Shown here: positions 46,834-58,919 of the stretch, piece by piece | How the letters are laid out: each line of letters opens with the position of its first letter | How positions within the stretch are numbered: the first letter of the stretch is position 1 | Assembly (NCBI GenBank): GCA_025890175.1 | Contig: JANPYM010000006.1 | Location: 1,086,376 to 1,150,375, forward strand | Direction: 5' to 3' | Length of the DNA: 64,000 nucleotides | Source of the DNA: Ciborinia camelliae | Taxonomy: Eukaryota > Ascomycota > Leotiomycetes > Helotiales > Sclerotiniaceae | Translations under genes and position numbers: made by a program | The notes under the pieces: model-generated | The model's database searches: none | The model's input: only the letters and a program-made list of their open reading frames with translations | Told to the model about the DNA's origin: nothing

Positions 46834-49800
46834 GTGAAATTTTGTAGGATGGAGGGAAGGAGGGGGATGAGTGGAAAATGGATGGGAGAGGGAGAGGGTG
46901 AGGGGAATAAATTGATATGGTTGTGGATACAGTATGGATAGTGCTAGGAGTAGGAGATGCAATGAAAACCTGAGGAACCTATTATTATGCTTTATACATA
47001 TCAAGAACACTGATTTTTGAATGAAGAACCTCACAGAGGATTGGAGATAGGTGGGCAAGTAATTATCGAATGAGAACCGAGAATATCCAGGTACAGTCAG
47101 AAAGCGAATGTTGGATAGCCTCCTTGCATCTTTCCTCTGGTGGATTCTATAGATATCCAAATACTGATTTCTCGCAGGAGGTGTTGGGCAGAATGTAATC
47201 ATGCATAGTATAAAGACCACAGCGATTCGGTTGTTCATTCGCTTGTGCGTAGATGATGAGGGCTTTGGATGGAATGGGGCTTTGGAGGCGGCTGGCATTG
47301 TCAACGGTAGGAGGCGGAGGGAATGGAAATGTTGGGGTGATTGGTTATCTTTTTTTTTGGGTGGTCGAGGGGCTTTGTGAGTGGGTGGGCCGACGTATAA
47401 GTTGATGGGTAGTGAGTGTCTACTTGTCATTGTAAGTTTTCGATACTGGTTTTTGTCGTCTCTTTTTGGAGAATTGCTCGATGTACTACTCCCATTTATG
47501 AGGCTCTGGGGAAAAAGACTAAGAAAAGTGGGAGTAAAAAATAGCTAGCTGGGAAAAACGGGAAGAATCGAGATTCATTAGATTACTTTTATTTAGATAA
47601 TTATTCAGTGGTTTTTTTAATTTGATCCTGTGGAACTTCTGATGCGTGTCTTGTTATAGATGGGGAGGGCGGATAATGGATGATGGAAGTGCGGAGGTTA
47701 ATCTGTGAGGGGAGAAGGAGATCACCCAGGTATTCACCCTCTTTCTTATCTACATCCACACTGCATGTCCACCAAGTACCCCATACGCCCCTATCTTCCT
47801 ATTCGCTTCAATATTACTCGTCACTTCTTTTTTCCTCCACATCACATTCGCATTCAGCTCCAACCGTATTATTCCACTCTGCCCACTGCCAACTCCCACT
47901 TATCAACAAAGTATACACTTGTATCCACTTCATCGCCAGCAGAACCTAATATTTAAGAGTTGAACCTGTTAATAGGAATTTCGCAATATGCAATGCTCCA
48001 ATCAATCAAACAACTAAATCAGAAAGACTTTACACAGCAGTCAGTTATGATGAAATTTATGGTAAAGATAAAGACGACACAGGCTCTACTATTAAGGAAA
48101 TAAAAAAATTAAGGGTTGTTTGTAGGGTACGAATCATATATATTCTGGAGTAGTAGAACGTTAGGCTGTCTGTCAACACTCGAGTTATCTCTTGTTTAGC
48201 TCTGTTTATTTTGGTTGGGGTTTTCTTCGATCAAGCTGATCCATCTTCATGATAACCGCAGGGAAATGCTGTAGAGTGGACGAATGTATCAAACTTGGTG
48301 AATCTCAAAAATGACGTACTGTATATAAGTCACCCCCTTCATGAAATCATAATTGCCAAGTCCTATACTTAAGCACCGCATATTCACTCATTCACTCATT
48401 CATCCTGGTAGCCCCTACTTCTATGTATCGTATTTCACTCCCCAAGTATTCAGAGATTCAGATCAAGCTCTGTTGTAGGCCTAGACACAAAGTGTCTAGA
48501 TCGAAACATGATAAAAGGTAGTGTGGCATCTGAGGTTTTGAAGTTGATCGCAGGAATGCATACTCCATAGATGGGAAGGGGAGTTGGAATCGGGATTCAG
48601 AGAAGATGGGGAAAGGCGAAAAGGCAAATCCCATACGGGAATGGGATGACGTTGAATGGAATATGGTGACGGTAATAAAATTCACCGAGGACATGAATGA
48701 TTAGATGTCACTAAAGGTATCCAGAAGATTGGGAGATGGTAAATAGACGAGATAATGAGAATGCGACGAGAGCCAATGAAATCATCGCCGAGATTCAAGT
48801 GACCAATCAACCATATGAGAAGATACACCGGGTAATACATAAAAGCTCCAACGTCGAAGAGCTTTTGGTCTTCAATCATAACAAAAATATCGAATCACTA
48901 CGCCTTAAGCTGTGGGACTGCAGCATGGGGAGCTGCAGACTTTACCCTATCGATTTGGAAAACGATTACCTGACACTTGGGTACCATGCGAAGCATTGTC
49001 GCTGCCTTCACTATCTTCACTGCTGTCGATAAACCTTTTGACTATCATCCCATCAAGTCTCGACGAGGAGAGAGCAGGAACATCGACAACATTGTTTTAT
49101 GGCGGAATAATCAGAGGAGAGCAATGTAAGCTGAATTACAAAAGAAATAATCCTTAAATGGAACTGATCATTGCCTAGTGGACTTTTTCTGATCTTCCAT
49201 GAGCACTTGAACCGCTGGTCATGGCGGATATATACTCCAGATAATTTTGGCAGGAGGCGCTTAGCAATATTTTGATGTGGAGATAGTCCAACGAATTGGA
49301 AGTCCTTGCAAATGACCGAAAGGAACTGGGGAGTGAATATCTGGAACGAATGTCTCTTATTTGCTTTTATTTAAGACCCAAAGAGTACATAACTTCTACT
49401 GGAATATCTCAGTCAAGCATCGCTACATCGCATTCGATATATCGGTAACAGATACTGTCTCTGAAGCTTTTAATGGCCCCTCTTCCCTCTGGTACTCTTC
49501 CTCCACTACGAAGCGAAGAGAATCTAGAGAAGTTATGCTATTTAAGCATATTGGTAAACCATATCTAGCTCTTTTAGATTTCTTGAATCATCCAAAGAAG
49601 CATACCACTGACAAGGACAGCCATCCAAACCTTTGGCTAAAACACAAGATATTGTTGTTGCCAAAATTGTTGTTGGAACGATCACTGTCATCTGGAATGA
49701 ATCTTATCTGTGAAACTGGGACACGAGGAGAATAACTGCAACGATGTACTGCAGTGGGAGAGTTTTCCAACTATCTATGGCTCGAATGAGCATTTTAAAA

Positions 49801-51281
49801 TGCGTAATGGCGGGGGGGCGCAAAGGATTATAACCCAGCCCCTGAATATCATATATCCCCCATTGTAATTTCCACTGCTTGATAGTTGAAGGTACCTACC
49901 TAGGTAGTAACCACTGCGCTATTATATGAGACATACATTAGAGGCTGTAGCCATTAATATGGTTAGTGAATACCCCAATGTAATTTGGAAGTACGGAAAA
50001 AATGATGATTTACAACCATTTTCTCAATGAAAACCCTGTCTTGAAACTACCCACTAAGTGATAAAAAGACGCCCGGCGTCACTGACGCGGACGTCAGTTT
50101 AATTGAAATTTTAAATACAGAACCGATTCAGGTCGAAGACGAAGTATATAGAAAAGGAAGGGCAAGAGAAGCAGAAAGCGTAAGAAGAGTAACATAAATT
50201 TTATATACTCCATTTTAGGATTGAATCAGTTGCGTAATTAAATATTCACTTAAACTAACGCCTATGTCAGTGATGCCTAGAGGGAGAGGGGGGCCGGTAA
50301 CGCCAAACGTCATTTTATCACTTACCAAGACATAGCCATCAAGTTTCGAGACCAATATTATACTCCAGAGTGTGATAATTGATGGAAATAAAAATCAAAG
50401 TTGTTGTTTGTTTGCCGTCATTTTACTTCTCTCGGAGAGTAAGTGTTTCCTCGATCCACTCTCTAGTTTTGCCATCAGGGGCACGGGAAGACAACATAGA
50501 GCTCCCTTTTTTGATGCGCATCTGGATTTGGATGATAAAGAAACACGGAGCTAAGGGCAATAATGGATATCTTCATATTCGTTTCTGCTATTGTAGCAAC
50601 ATAGAAATGAGCTTTAAGAAGAGGATATGTTTAGATTTGTGTCTCCATGAGAACTATGAATTCTAGCTCGGCTGGATCCAAATGAAGATTCCTTAGACCT
50701 ACAGGCATGCTTCACTTTGGGCGAAATCTTGTTGCATGTATTAGATTCAGGGATGGAGCAAGAACATTATGTGTGATAAGAGCAATGTTGAGGATATTAA
50801 TAATCATTTTAGAGAGACATCGATGATGAGGTACAACAGGAGAGTGACTTTGAATTTTGGACTTTCAAGCGCGGAATAAAATTTTTCTCGGGTGTTCTGT
50901 TACACTTTTACTCCGGTCTTAGAATCAAAGATGAGATGAGCAGCAATCATAGAATGATGTTTAAAGGTACAAAGTAAAGACGAGTGTGGAGAGTATCTCA
51001 TGAACTTTCGATGATAGCAAATTGTAGGTTGTAAAGAAATAAAAAAATGTCAGCACCCCGGCTTTTTCACACATTGAAACCTCAACATTAAGACATGGAG
51101 ATTGGGATTGGGATTGGTAGAATAAGATGTGTTAAACAGAATTTCATCGCAGGAGACATGCAAGATATACACCTTCTACTCGTTGAACGCTAGGCCAGTC
51201 TCTTCTACACTCGATATAATCTGAAAGCAATGTTCTCCCATATGTTTGATTAATTTCATGTACAATAATGCACTTGCATAT
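46834..51281. other. 4.4-kb gene-poor region with a foldback element
   Basis: No supportable gene. A 98-residue ATG frame at 48736-49032 and an ATG-less frame at 49361-49735 have no motif and may be chance or remnants. A copy of the dispersed GGTACCTACCTAGGTAG motif lies at 49891-49907. The TA-flanked inverted-repeat element at 50057-50322 is annotated separately. Confidence 0.45.
50057..50322. mobile_element. MITE-like foldback element with TA target duplication
   Basis: The 266-bp element begins AGTGATAAAA and ends TTTTATCACT, with TA directly on both sides (50055-50056 and 50323-50324), as for Tc1/mariner/pogo-type insertions. The arms (about 50057-50130 and 50222-50322) are imperfect inverse copies, from the outer TAAGTGATAAAA down to an inner GATTCA. 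The right arm has about 30 extra bases with a C-run. Most mismatches between arms are C/T or G/A. There is no coding capacity, so it would depend on a transposase elsewhere. Family assignment is inference from TIR and TA only. Confidence 0.72.
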
Positions 51282-52319
51282 CTACAATTTTGCCTTAATA
51301 CCAGGCGCAAATGTTGTTCCTCCACTCTCTCCACCAATAGCTTCCACAATGTTATCTACTGTATTAAGGATCCAGGCATTTCCTTCATCGCCTGCCAACC
51401 ATTCTCCTCCTTCCACCGGCTCTTCGCCTGCGGCTTTATATGTACCATCCTCAAACGCCTTCCGTAAGCCAAATATATGACTGGTGACCTGTGGACCCAC
51501 CCCTGTCTGTGCTCTTAAGCATGTTATGCCGATCAGACTTGTGAGCACTCTGCCAATCTTCACTGGCCGCAAAGATACGGGGGGGTCAGAAAAGAGGCTT
51601 GAGTAAGAATTTAGTATAAATACTGGGAGATCGGGATGGGATTCGGCAAGTTTATTGAGTAGTTTCGTCTCAAAAGGTCGATAAATAGAATCCCATAGTC
51701 CGCGGCCTCTAGTTTTGGCAACATCAACATTGGTAGCTGTCAATTCACTAAGAAATGAGGGTATATTAGTAATCATTCATTTGGTACCTAGATAGAGTCA
51801 AATAACGTTACCGAGATGGGCTTTTATTCAATGAATTCATAACTTCATCCGGTAGATTTGCCCGAAACTGACCTAGAACGTTAATTGTTCTTGGAATCTG
51901 GAGCATATTGTTAGATTCTGTTGCAACACTCTTGCGAATATCATGCTACTTTACCCCATTGAAACCTATACATTTCAAGCCTACTTCCCTCATCTGCTCC
52001 ACAGTTTTAACTGTCTGCGCATGATCCTTATCTTTAGTCGCAAGTCGAAAAAGCTCTAGCATTGAGTCGGGAGAATTCATGGTCATCGTTGCAGCTGTCT
52101 GCCATGCATGAATATCAGTTTCCTATGTTATCTTCCATAAATTGGTAGAAATGGATATACCGAGATCGTGAGCCATGATGGCAGTCCAACATTGTTTGTG
52201 GAAGCTTCCTCCTCAATCTTTTGGAACACTGAGCGAATATTTCGTGGTGCAGGCGCATAGCCCGGGCGGGCATAAGGTGCGCTTATCAGAGCTTTTAAGG
52301 AGGGAGAGAGCTTCGACAT
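51282..52319 (-). CDS. AhpD-like / carboxymuconolactone-decarboxylase-like family protein (tentative)
   Basis: Four exons (52319-52161, 52122-51955, 51897-51812, 51747-51282) give 292 residues. It reads [35 protein letters not shown] at the start. The middle is '[21 protein letters not shown]' and '[33 protein letters not shown]'. The 'E-x-G-L-K-C-I-x-F-N-G-I-P-R-T-I-N' block is the hallmark of a fungal family assigned to the AhpD-like fold. The peroxidase CxxC of true AhpD is not seen, so redox activity is doubtful. The N-terminus could be a weak mitochondrial signal. An in-frame upstream start would add residues; 52319 begins at the conserved part. It is divergent from the Zn2Cys6 gene. The family assignment is from memory of family members and should be read as tentative. 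Confidence 0.7.
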
Positions 52320-52877
52320 AATGACAGTGGTGAGAGTTGTCTGGGGATGAAAACGAATGGCTTCATGATGTGATGTTGAAGGGGGGAGAGCGGGGTAGAT
52401 CAATGACTGTTGGACCGATGTGAAGGGGTTATCGGTGATAAATATATTGCCGGCGGTGAAAAGCGATTTATTTGTAGGTTACGGCAATTAATTCACTACC
52501 TAGTACTGGACCAAGATTGGATGATAGATATATATTATTAGGTAGCATTTCGATTGTTGAATATAACTTTGGACATTGGAAAGTATAGTGAGGCGTGAAA
52601 TACAGTAGATTCAATAATTAAGACCTTCCCATATTGTGACCGGCGGAGACGAATAGGTCATACTGATGATTTTGATTCTTAATGACTAGGTATTATTTAT
52701 AGCCGGCGTTCGGGTCTCTTAGCCTTGCTTGGTCCATGCAAGCAAGCACTACTCCGCCATATTCAATACAACTCCCGCTCCCGTTTTCATTGTCCCGTTT
52801 CCATGCCCATACAAGCTGCCGCTCCCACAAACTACTCGTCTGTTTACTAGGTAATTACCTGTAAAACCACACCCGAA
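52320..52877. other. Divergent promoter region, AhpD-like / Zn2Cys6 factor
   Basis: A 558-bp spacer shared by divergent genes, AT-rich towards 52500-52650 and then CT-rich before the factor's ATG. The pairing hints at co-regulation. No gene is seen. Confidence 0.5.
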
Positions 52878-55752
52878 ATGAATGGTTTACCTGTGCAGGT
52901 ATCAGGGATATCTCCTCTGCGCGATGATAGGGATGACATTCCCAAGAAGCCTCTCAAGCAAGCGGCATGCCTAAATTGCAGACGCAGCAAGACTCGTTGT
53001 GTCCATGATCCCACCAATATCAATTGTCAGAGATGTCGTCAGAATAAGACGGAATGTCTAGTGCCGGATTATCATGTCGGAAGGCGGAAAGGGATCAAGA
53101 AGTGAGCTTCCATTACATGTTTCGAATCTCAGGGCGTTCAATAGTCCGAACGGCAATCCAACAACGAAAGGCTTTGGGTTCTTTTAAAGGTCGAAATCAA
53201 TTGAAACATTGAAATTTGTTGGAACATTCAAATCTTTTGGGATGTTGAATTTATTTGGAAGAGAGAATCTATTTGAATGATTTAACCACTCTAATATGGC
53301 TTTTAAGACATTGAAAGCCTACCCGGAAGCTCTGGTCTGCTAGTCAGGACTATTGGATACTCTGACTTCGATTTTTATGATTGTTGTCTAACCTTGATTT
53401 AGCAAACGGAGTGGATTGGATAAAGCTGTTCATCAATTAGAAAAGGCCATCAAAACTAAGAATAATAATGTTTCGATCGAAGAAGAGCAACGCTTACAGC
53501 TTCTTCTCTCCAAAGCCGAAAACTTGGTTTCCCGAATTGGAAGCATCAATTCTTCTATCCAGCCCACTATCAAGCAAAACACCCCGAGTGATATCCCGGA
53601 GAACGTTCCAACTTCATCTGGTACGTATGAATCTGTGGGCCAGATTGAGACGAACGATCTTGCTCTGGACGATGCCGAGAATCCTTTGCAACTCCTTGCT
53701 CGTGCATCGGACCTTGCAGATACTGCAACGCAACTACACTTTCAGAACAATCTTAGTCCTCACAAGCAAGAATATATGTCTTCTACCCTTGCGAAAGCAG
53801 ATAAACTTCGTCGGTTCTTTGGACCGTTTCAACCACGCCTTGACGTTGGAAGTGATATTGACCCTATCGACATTGGTCTTGTCACTCTTGAGGAGGTGAC
53901 TATGCTCATAGAATAGTGAGTCTTGCCCAAATTATCCTCATATCTTTTAGTATTGCGGACTGCAGTCCGGAAATGAAAGATGCTTGATTCCAGAACCCAT
54001 TTGGAACATTCGTTTGTTTCAAATACTTGGTCCATTTTAAATATTTGGCTTGATCAACTCGTCGGGAACTTCAATTCATTTGAAATATTATCTAGTCGCT
54101 AGTCTGGACTATCGGACAAGTAGAGATTCGTCCAGATGGATATCTTTCTTATTAATACCTACTGATAATTCAAATAGTTTCTATACAAATCTTTCTCATA
54201 CAAGATGGGGTCTCGATCCCTCTATTCACACAGCTGACTTTGTCCGCTCAAGATCTGCATTCCTTTTGACTTCCATGTTAGCTGCATCTGCACTTTTCAT
54301 TCCTTTAGGGGCAGCTTTATCAAAGCGTCTTTCCAACCATAGTAAATATCTTGCTCATTATGTTATATCTAAGAGGTCTAGATCGCCGGAAATTGTTCTC
54401 GCATTCATGGTGAATATTCCGTGGATGTCACCAGAGGAGCATTGGGCCGATGACGAGACTTGTTCTTATATGGCAATCGCGCACTCTATTGCACTTGATG
54501 TATCTTTAAATAAGATCATCATACCGAATACAAACAGTCTGCAAACCGCCATTCCAAAGTCGGATTGCATTCGTGCAAGAAAAGCTCTAGATATGGATGG
54601 GTTTGTAGATGTTAATCCCACAACGCACTGGGGCCAAAAATTGCTTCGTCGGCGTGAAAGAATATGGCTTGCTCTATTCAATCTGGACAGGGGGTGGGTC
54701 TGCTCTTTAAATGTACTTTCTAAGATGCTAATACTATCTGACAGCGTGTGCCTGGCACGAGGAAGAGCTTTTACTGTACAAATATCTCCCTTCGTCAAAA
54801 CTTGCGATGTATGGCACGATTCTGATCTCGCTGATACATGGGATGGCTCAATTGTTGCTTCATCCGTTTTACGGCGAGATATTGTATGTGATTCGCGGAA
54901 GATTTCGATACATACTAATGATTTTAATAGGCAAACATCATTACTTGTATAAAGGACACGTGCGATAATACTCCACCTTCAGGATTGGAAGGCTATGACA
55001 TTGCTCAGTCCCTTCGTCAAACAATTGATGACTTCTTCAATCGCTGGTATTCGACCTGGACCACTGAAATAGGTCATGACAAAGAACTTCGCCTTCCTCC
55101 GTATGTCGAAATCCTCGTTTCTCACACCCGTCTTGCTATATATAGTAATGTCCTTAATTACCCTACCCAATTTTCAGCGGTTTCTCGTTTCTTTCGTTCA
55201 GCTGGTCTCTCGTCTGCCTTGAATGTTATGAGAGCTGCTGTCCAGGGAGAGCCGCTTCTCAAATCTATGCCGAACAATACCGCAATTATGGTGTCATTTT
55301 CAGCATGTTTTGCGCTTTATTTGTCGGCAATTACTACAAACAACAATTCTGGTCTGAGAGAAGGCATTGAAGCGTTAATAAAGGAGACAGCAGATGTATT
55401 GGAGAGGATTGGAAATATCACCCCTCATAGAAAAGGGAGTTCGGCGTTATATGGGAGGCACCTGAAAGAAATTATTCGAAATTCCGCAACACTGAGAAGT
55501 CCTGCTTCATCTGCTATATCGGCCGTCGACCATGAACAAATAGGGAACAGTACAGTAAAGGACGCGCAGAGATTGGGGCAAGAGTCCCGTTTCATCGAGC
55601 CGCTCCAATTTTCCGCTATGTCAGACGATCAGATTGCCGAATTGTTGAACAATGCCGAAGTGAATATCGGAGTGAGTCCAGCCAACTTTTTGCTAGGCGA
55701 AACAGCAGAAATGGAATGGTTGGACTGGTTCGATTTCTACGGAACAGCATAA
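52878..55752 (+). CDS. Zn2Cys6 fungal transcription factor
   Basis: Binuclear zinc cluster regulator. Five exons (52878-53101, 53403-53915, 54178-54693, 54745-54883, 54931-55752) give 737 residues. The zinc cluster is C31-x2-C34-x6-C41-x8-C50-x2-C53-x6-C60, followed by a basic linker 'GRRKGIKNKRSGLDKAVHQLEKAIK' that leads into a short coiled segment. The large C-terminal half resembles the fungal TF (middle homology) region: 'FVRSRSAFLLTSMLAASALFIP', 'RRRERIWLALFNLDRGVCLARGRAFTV' and 'LPPYVEILVSHTRLAIYSNVLNY'. The first two introns (301 and 262 nt) are several times longer than others in the window and share sequence. Intron 3 (51 nt) is a multiple of three with no stop. Regulon unknown; the adjacent divergent AhpD-like gene is a candidate. 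Confidence 0.88.
53102..53402 (+). repeat. Long intron 1 of the Zn2Cys6 gene, introner-like element candidate
   Basis: The 301-nt intron carries a 9-bp inverted repeat, CAATAGTCC (53139-53147) and GGACTATTG (53347-53355). It shares TTGGAACATTC and GCTAGTC-x-GGACTAT with intron 2. Confidence 0.5.
53916..54177 (+). repeat. Long intron 2 of the Zn2Cys6 gene, introner-like element candidate
   Basis: The 262-nt intron contains a perfect 14-bp palindrome CGGACTGCAGTCCG (53956-53969) and sequence blocks in common with intron 1, in the same order. Confidence 0.5.
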
Positions 55753-57685
55753 AGTCAACGGCTTCTTCATAATGGGCTTTGATAACTACTTTTGATCTCT
55801 TTGACACTGTTTACACTTGTCGAGCTAGTGACGCCTCGTTTTATCTGCTTCCAGATTAAACACGACACATGTATCAACTAAAACATGTGGAAAGCCTTTG
55901 GTTACTCAAATATAATCCGCCAACATTATCCCATCCCAGCCCCCTGGTCCTAATGGATAATTTAACGCTTTCGGACGCTACTGCTTATGGATGGGAACCG
56001 TGTATTAAATAACAATTACAGTTCCTGGTCGTGGATAAGTGTTCGGCTTCAATCTGTTAGACCATGGAATATTATCTCCCAAGATCTTCGACGAGATATC
56101 ATGATCTTCCTGAACAGTGTCAACTGCGGTAAGGTTTTGATACTCTGGGAGTGGTATGGGCATGCTGAACGATCTTTGGCTTCTTCCTTGGCGAAGGAGA
56201 ATATCTCGACAGCTGAAATTGAGAACTGAGAGCCAAGGGACTGATGGTAGTGTGGTATGTCCTTGATTATCGTTGCAGGATTTTGGTGGCCCGAGGATGC
56301 TGCGTAGCCAAAACCCCAAAAACCGGAATAATCACCATTCGAAGAGAGACGGATTTCTTGTATTTCGCAACCTCGCCGACTATCCTGCTCGATGACTCGA
56401 ATTATTAATGATCTCGTGCTTATGTCCCTCGGCTAGGCATATTTTGATGCCCGAAGTTGGTAGTAAACACACAAACGATAATATGACCATGCGGGCCACA
56501 AGGAATCCAAAAACAAAACTGATATACCAACAACGAAAAATGCAAAATCTTATATTAAATACCCGATCTGGAACCACAATACAGCTTATATTCAATGTCC
56601 GATATTGAGCTGCGCATCATCCGCTCTTGAGTTCTCCGGCAATCAGATTCGGCTTCATCAAGGAAAAGCTTCAGCAGCTATATATGCTTCTATATTGTTA
56701 CCATTTGTGAGGCATCTTACTACCAGTACTGCGTAACATGTCTGTCTTATTGTTGGCATGTGCAAAATTGCTCATCCAAAATACAACTTCGTTGGCTTAA
56801 GGGCCATTCGCAGTTGAGCTGGATCTTGCAACCAGCATTTTCAATCGAAAGTGGGCCATTTTCCTTTTGAAGTGACACTCATAGGGCTGAATACCTGCAT
56901 ATACACAAATCTCGGGTATCTTTCCAATTGGAGCATTGGTTGCTAAAAAGTCACTAGAGCTTATACATGTGATACCACGTGATAGAATCATACATTCCAT
57001 ATTGGACTTCTGTTAACATCCTCTATTTGGGATCTGGAATCGGTAGAGCCTGATTGAAATCTTTTACTTGACAACCGAAAGCCAAACTCTCATTTGCTGC
57101 CTACACTTGAGTACGAGGTGCTTGCGTGAGGGCAGAAAAGGGCGGCGAATCACAAGTTTGGAAACACTAGCTGCGTTGAACTACACTTCAATGCTGAAGG
57201 TCTGAAGGTCAAGAAATGATGAGCTTGAAGGCTCAACGGGAATCCAATGCAAGGTAACCTCATCCGCTGGAGCTACCAATCGGGAGCTAGACCGTGCAAA
57301 TGCATGGCATCAACGAAGCGCCAGGGAGCATTGTCAGATACAGGTTGAGAAATTATCGAAATATATTTTTAGCAGAGATCCAGCAATGAACGCCACATGC
57401 CTACAGTGCCAAAATATGCAGGTAGTATTTTCAAACAGCTTGAAATGAGATTACGCCTCTAACCGAAATACACCATGATATTGACAGAGCGGCACAGCGT
57501 ATGTAAAGCCTAGATTGGTGCTAGGAAGTTCTTGGTATTGGACCTGCACAGGGATAACAGATATTGTATTTACCAGCTTCACATATCAACGAACATCTTA
57601 TTTTGCCCAACCCGCTCTTGAGGGTTTGGACTTTTCGATCGAACCCATTCTTTACTTGCATATCAATCTACAGAACTTCCTAGCA
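55753..57685. other. 1.9-kb intergenic region
   Basis: It lies between the transcription factor and the secreted hydrolase. Small frames (for example 55987-56229) have no recognisable character. No gene or clear repeat is seen. Confidence 0.5.
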
Positions 57686-58919
57686 ATGTTCCCCCTCAAG
57701 TTCGCCGTCGCAGCCGCTGTTATGGCTCTGCCATCAGTAGATTGTTCTTCAAACGCAAATCTCCTGGTCTCAAACTGGAAAAACTCTACTGTAGCCCATT
57801 CACAAGGTGGGAACGCACTGTGTTTCTCTGGAAAGGTCTCTGTCCCTGTCATAGCTACAACAGCAGAGCTTCTACTGCCCGAACCTTCTAGTCAAGAGGA
57901 AGTAACACAAATCTTCCAGGAGCTGCTCCAAAGCAATTCATCCATCATTGCTGCAACTTATGGAGGGACCTCCGCTATCAACCAAACATTCCAAATCGAC
58001 ACGACATATTGTGTACCAATAGGTTATTCCCCCGTAAAGACCATACAGATTCTGACTCATGGTATTGGCCTGGACAAGAGCTATTGGGATATATCACCAG
58101 GCTACAGCTATGTCGACGCTGCTGCGGTCGCGGGATATTCTACTCTCGCTTATAATCGTCTGGGAGTTGGGGGTTCCGACCATCCTGACCCACTTCAAAT
58201 CGTCCAGGCCTCAGTAGACGTCGAGATACAACATGGTCTGACATCATTAATCCGACAGGGCTATTTCAACAAGACCTTCGAGAACGTGATTGGGGTCGGT
58301 CATTCATACGGTTCAATTATTCAGCTAGCGCAGAATGCACAATACCCTCATGATGTTAATGGCACAGTGTTGACGGGGTTTGTCAATGATGTGGCATCTT
58401 TGAGTTATACTATAGCTGCCAACAATCCTGCTGTCGCAGCTATCAACAATCCAACTTCATGGGGGAATTTGCCATACGGTTATGTAGTCCACGATACCGC
58501 CATATCGATACAACTTCCATTCTTTCGGGCTCCATACTTTCCAGCGAGCAGTAAGTATTACTCTTGTTAGACAGAAACACAGCTAAACGATAATCATAGC
58601 GTTCAAGCATCAAGTTGCTCAAAAGCAAACGTATACTATTGGTCAACAATTCACGCTACCCGCTATATATTCACCTGCACCAAAGTTCAAAGGGCCGGTT
58701 GATGTAGTCATTGGGAAGTACGACTTTCCATTCTGTCAAGGAATTTGTGATCATCACATCGATTTAGCCGCCGCCACGATACCAGTACTGTACCCAGCTG
58801 CACATTCCAAGTCGGAAAGTTTTATTGTACCCAACTGTGGCCATCTCATCAACGCACATTACGAGGCTGATGCTCAGTTCGATCAAATCAACGATTTCCT
58901 TGATAAAAACGGGTTTTGA
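57686..58919 (+). CDS. Secreted alpha/beta hydrolase
   Basis: Probable extracellular esterase or lipase-like enzyme, substrate unknown. Exons 57686-58550 and 58600-58919 give 394 residues. The N-terminus MFPLKFAVAAAVMALPSVDCSS is a signal peptide. Many N-x-S/T sites follow, as in secreted proteins. The oxyanion region is 'ILTHGIGLDKSYWD' (HGxxxxxxYW). The nucleophile elbow is 'GVGHSYGS' with Ser207; the catalytic His is near 370 in 'VPNCGHLINAHY'; 'VVIGKYDFPFCQ' probably supplies the acid. Splicing joins 'RAPYFPAS' to 'TFKHQVAQKQTYTIG'. The frame is open upstream to about 57515 without an ATG, so 57686 is the natural start. Confidence 0.85.

Noticed and set aside
48736..49735. Frames suggesting a small gene or remnants
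   Set aside because: One 98-residue ATG frame has no motif, and the next frame lacks an ATG. No splice pattern joined them into a recognisable protein.
57515..57685. Longer N-terminus for the secreted hydrolase
   Set aside because: No ATG in this stretch; the ATG at 57686 starts a clear signal peptide.
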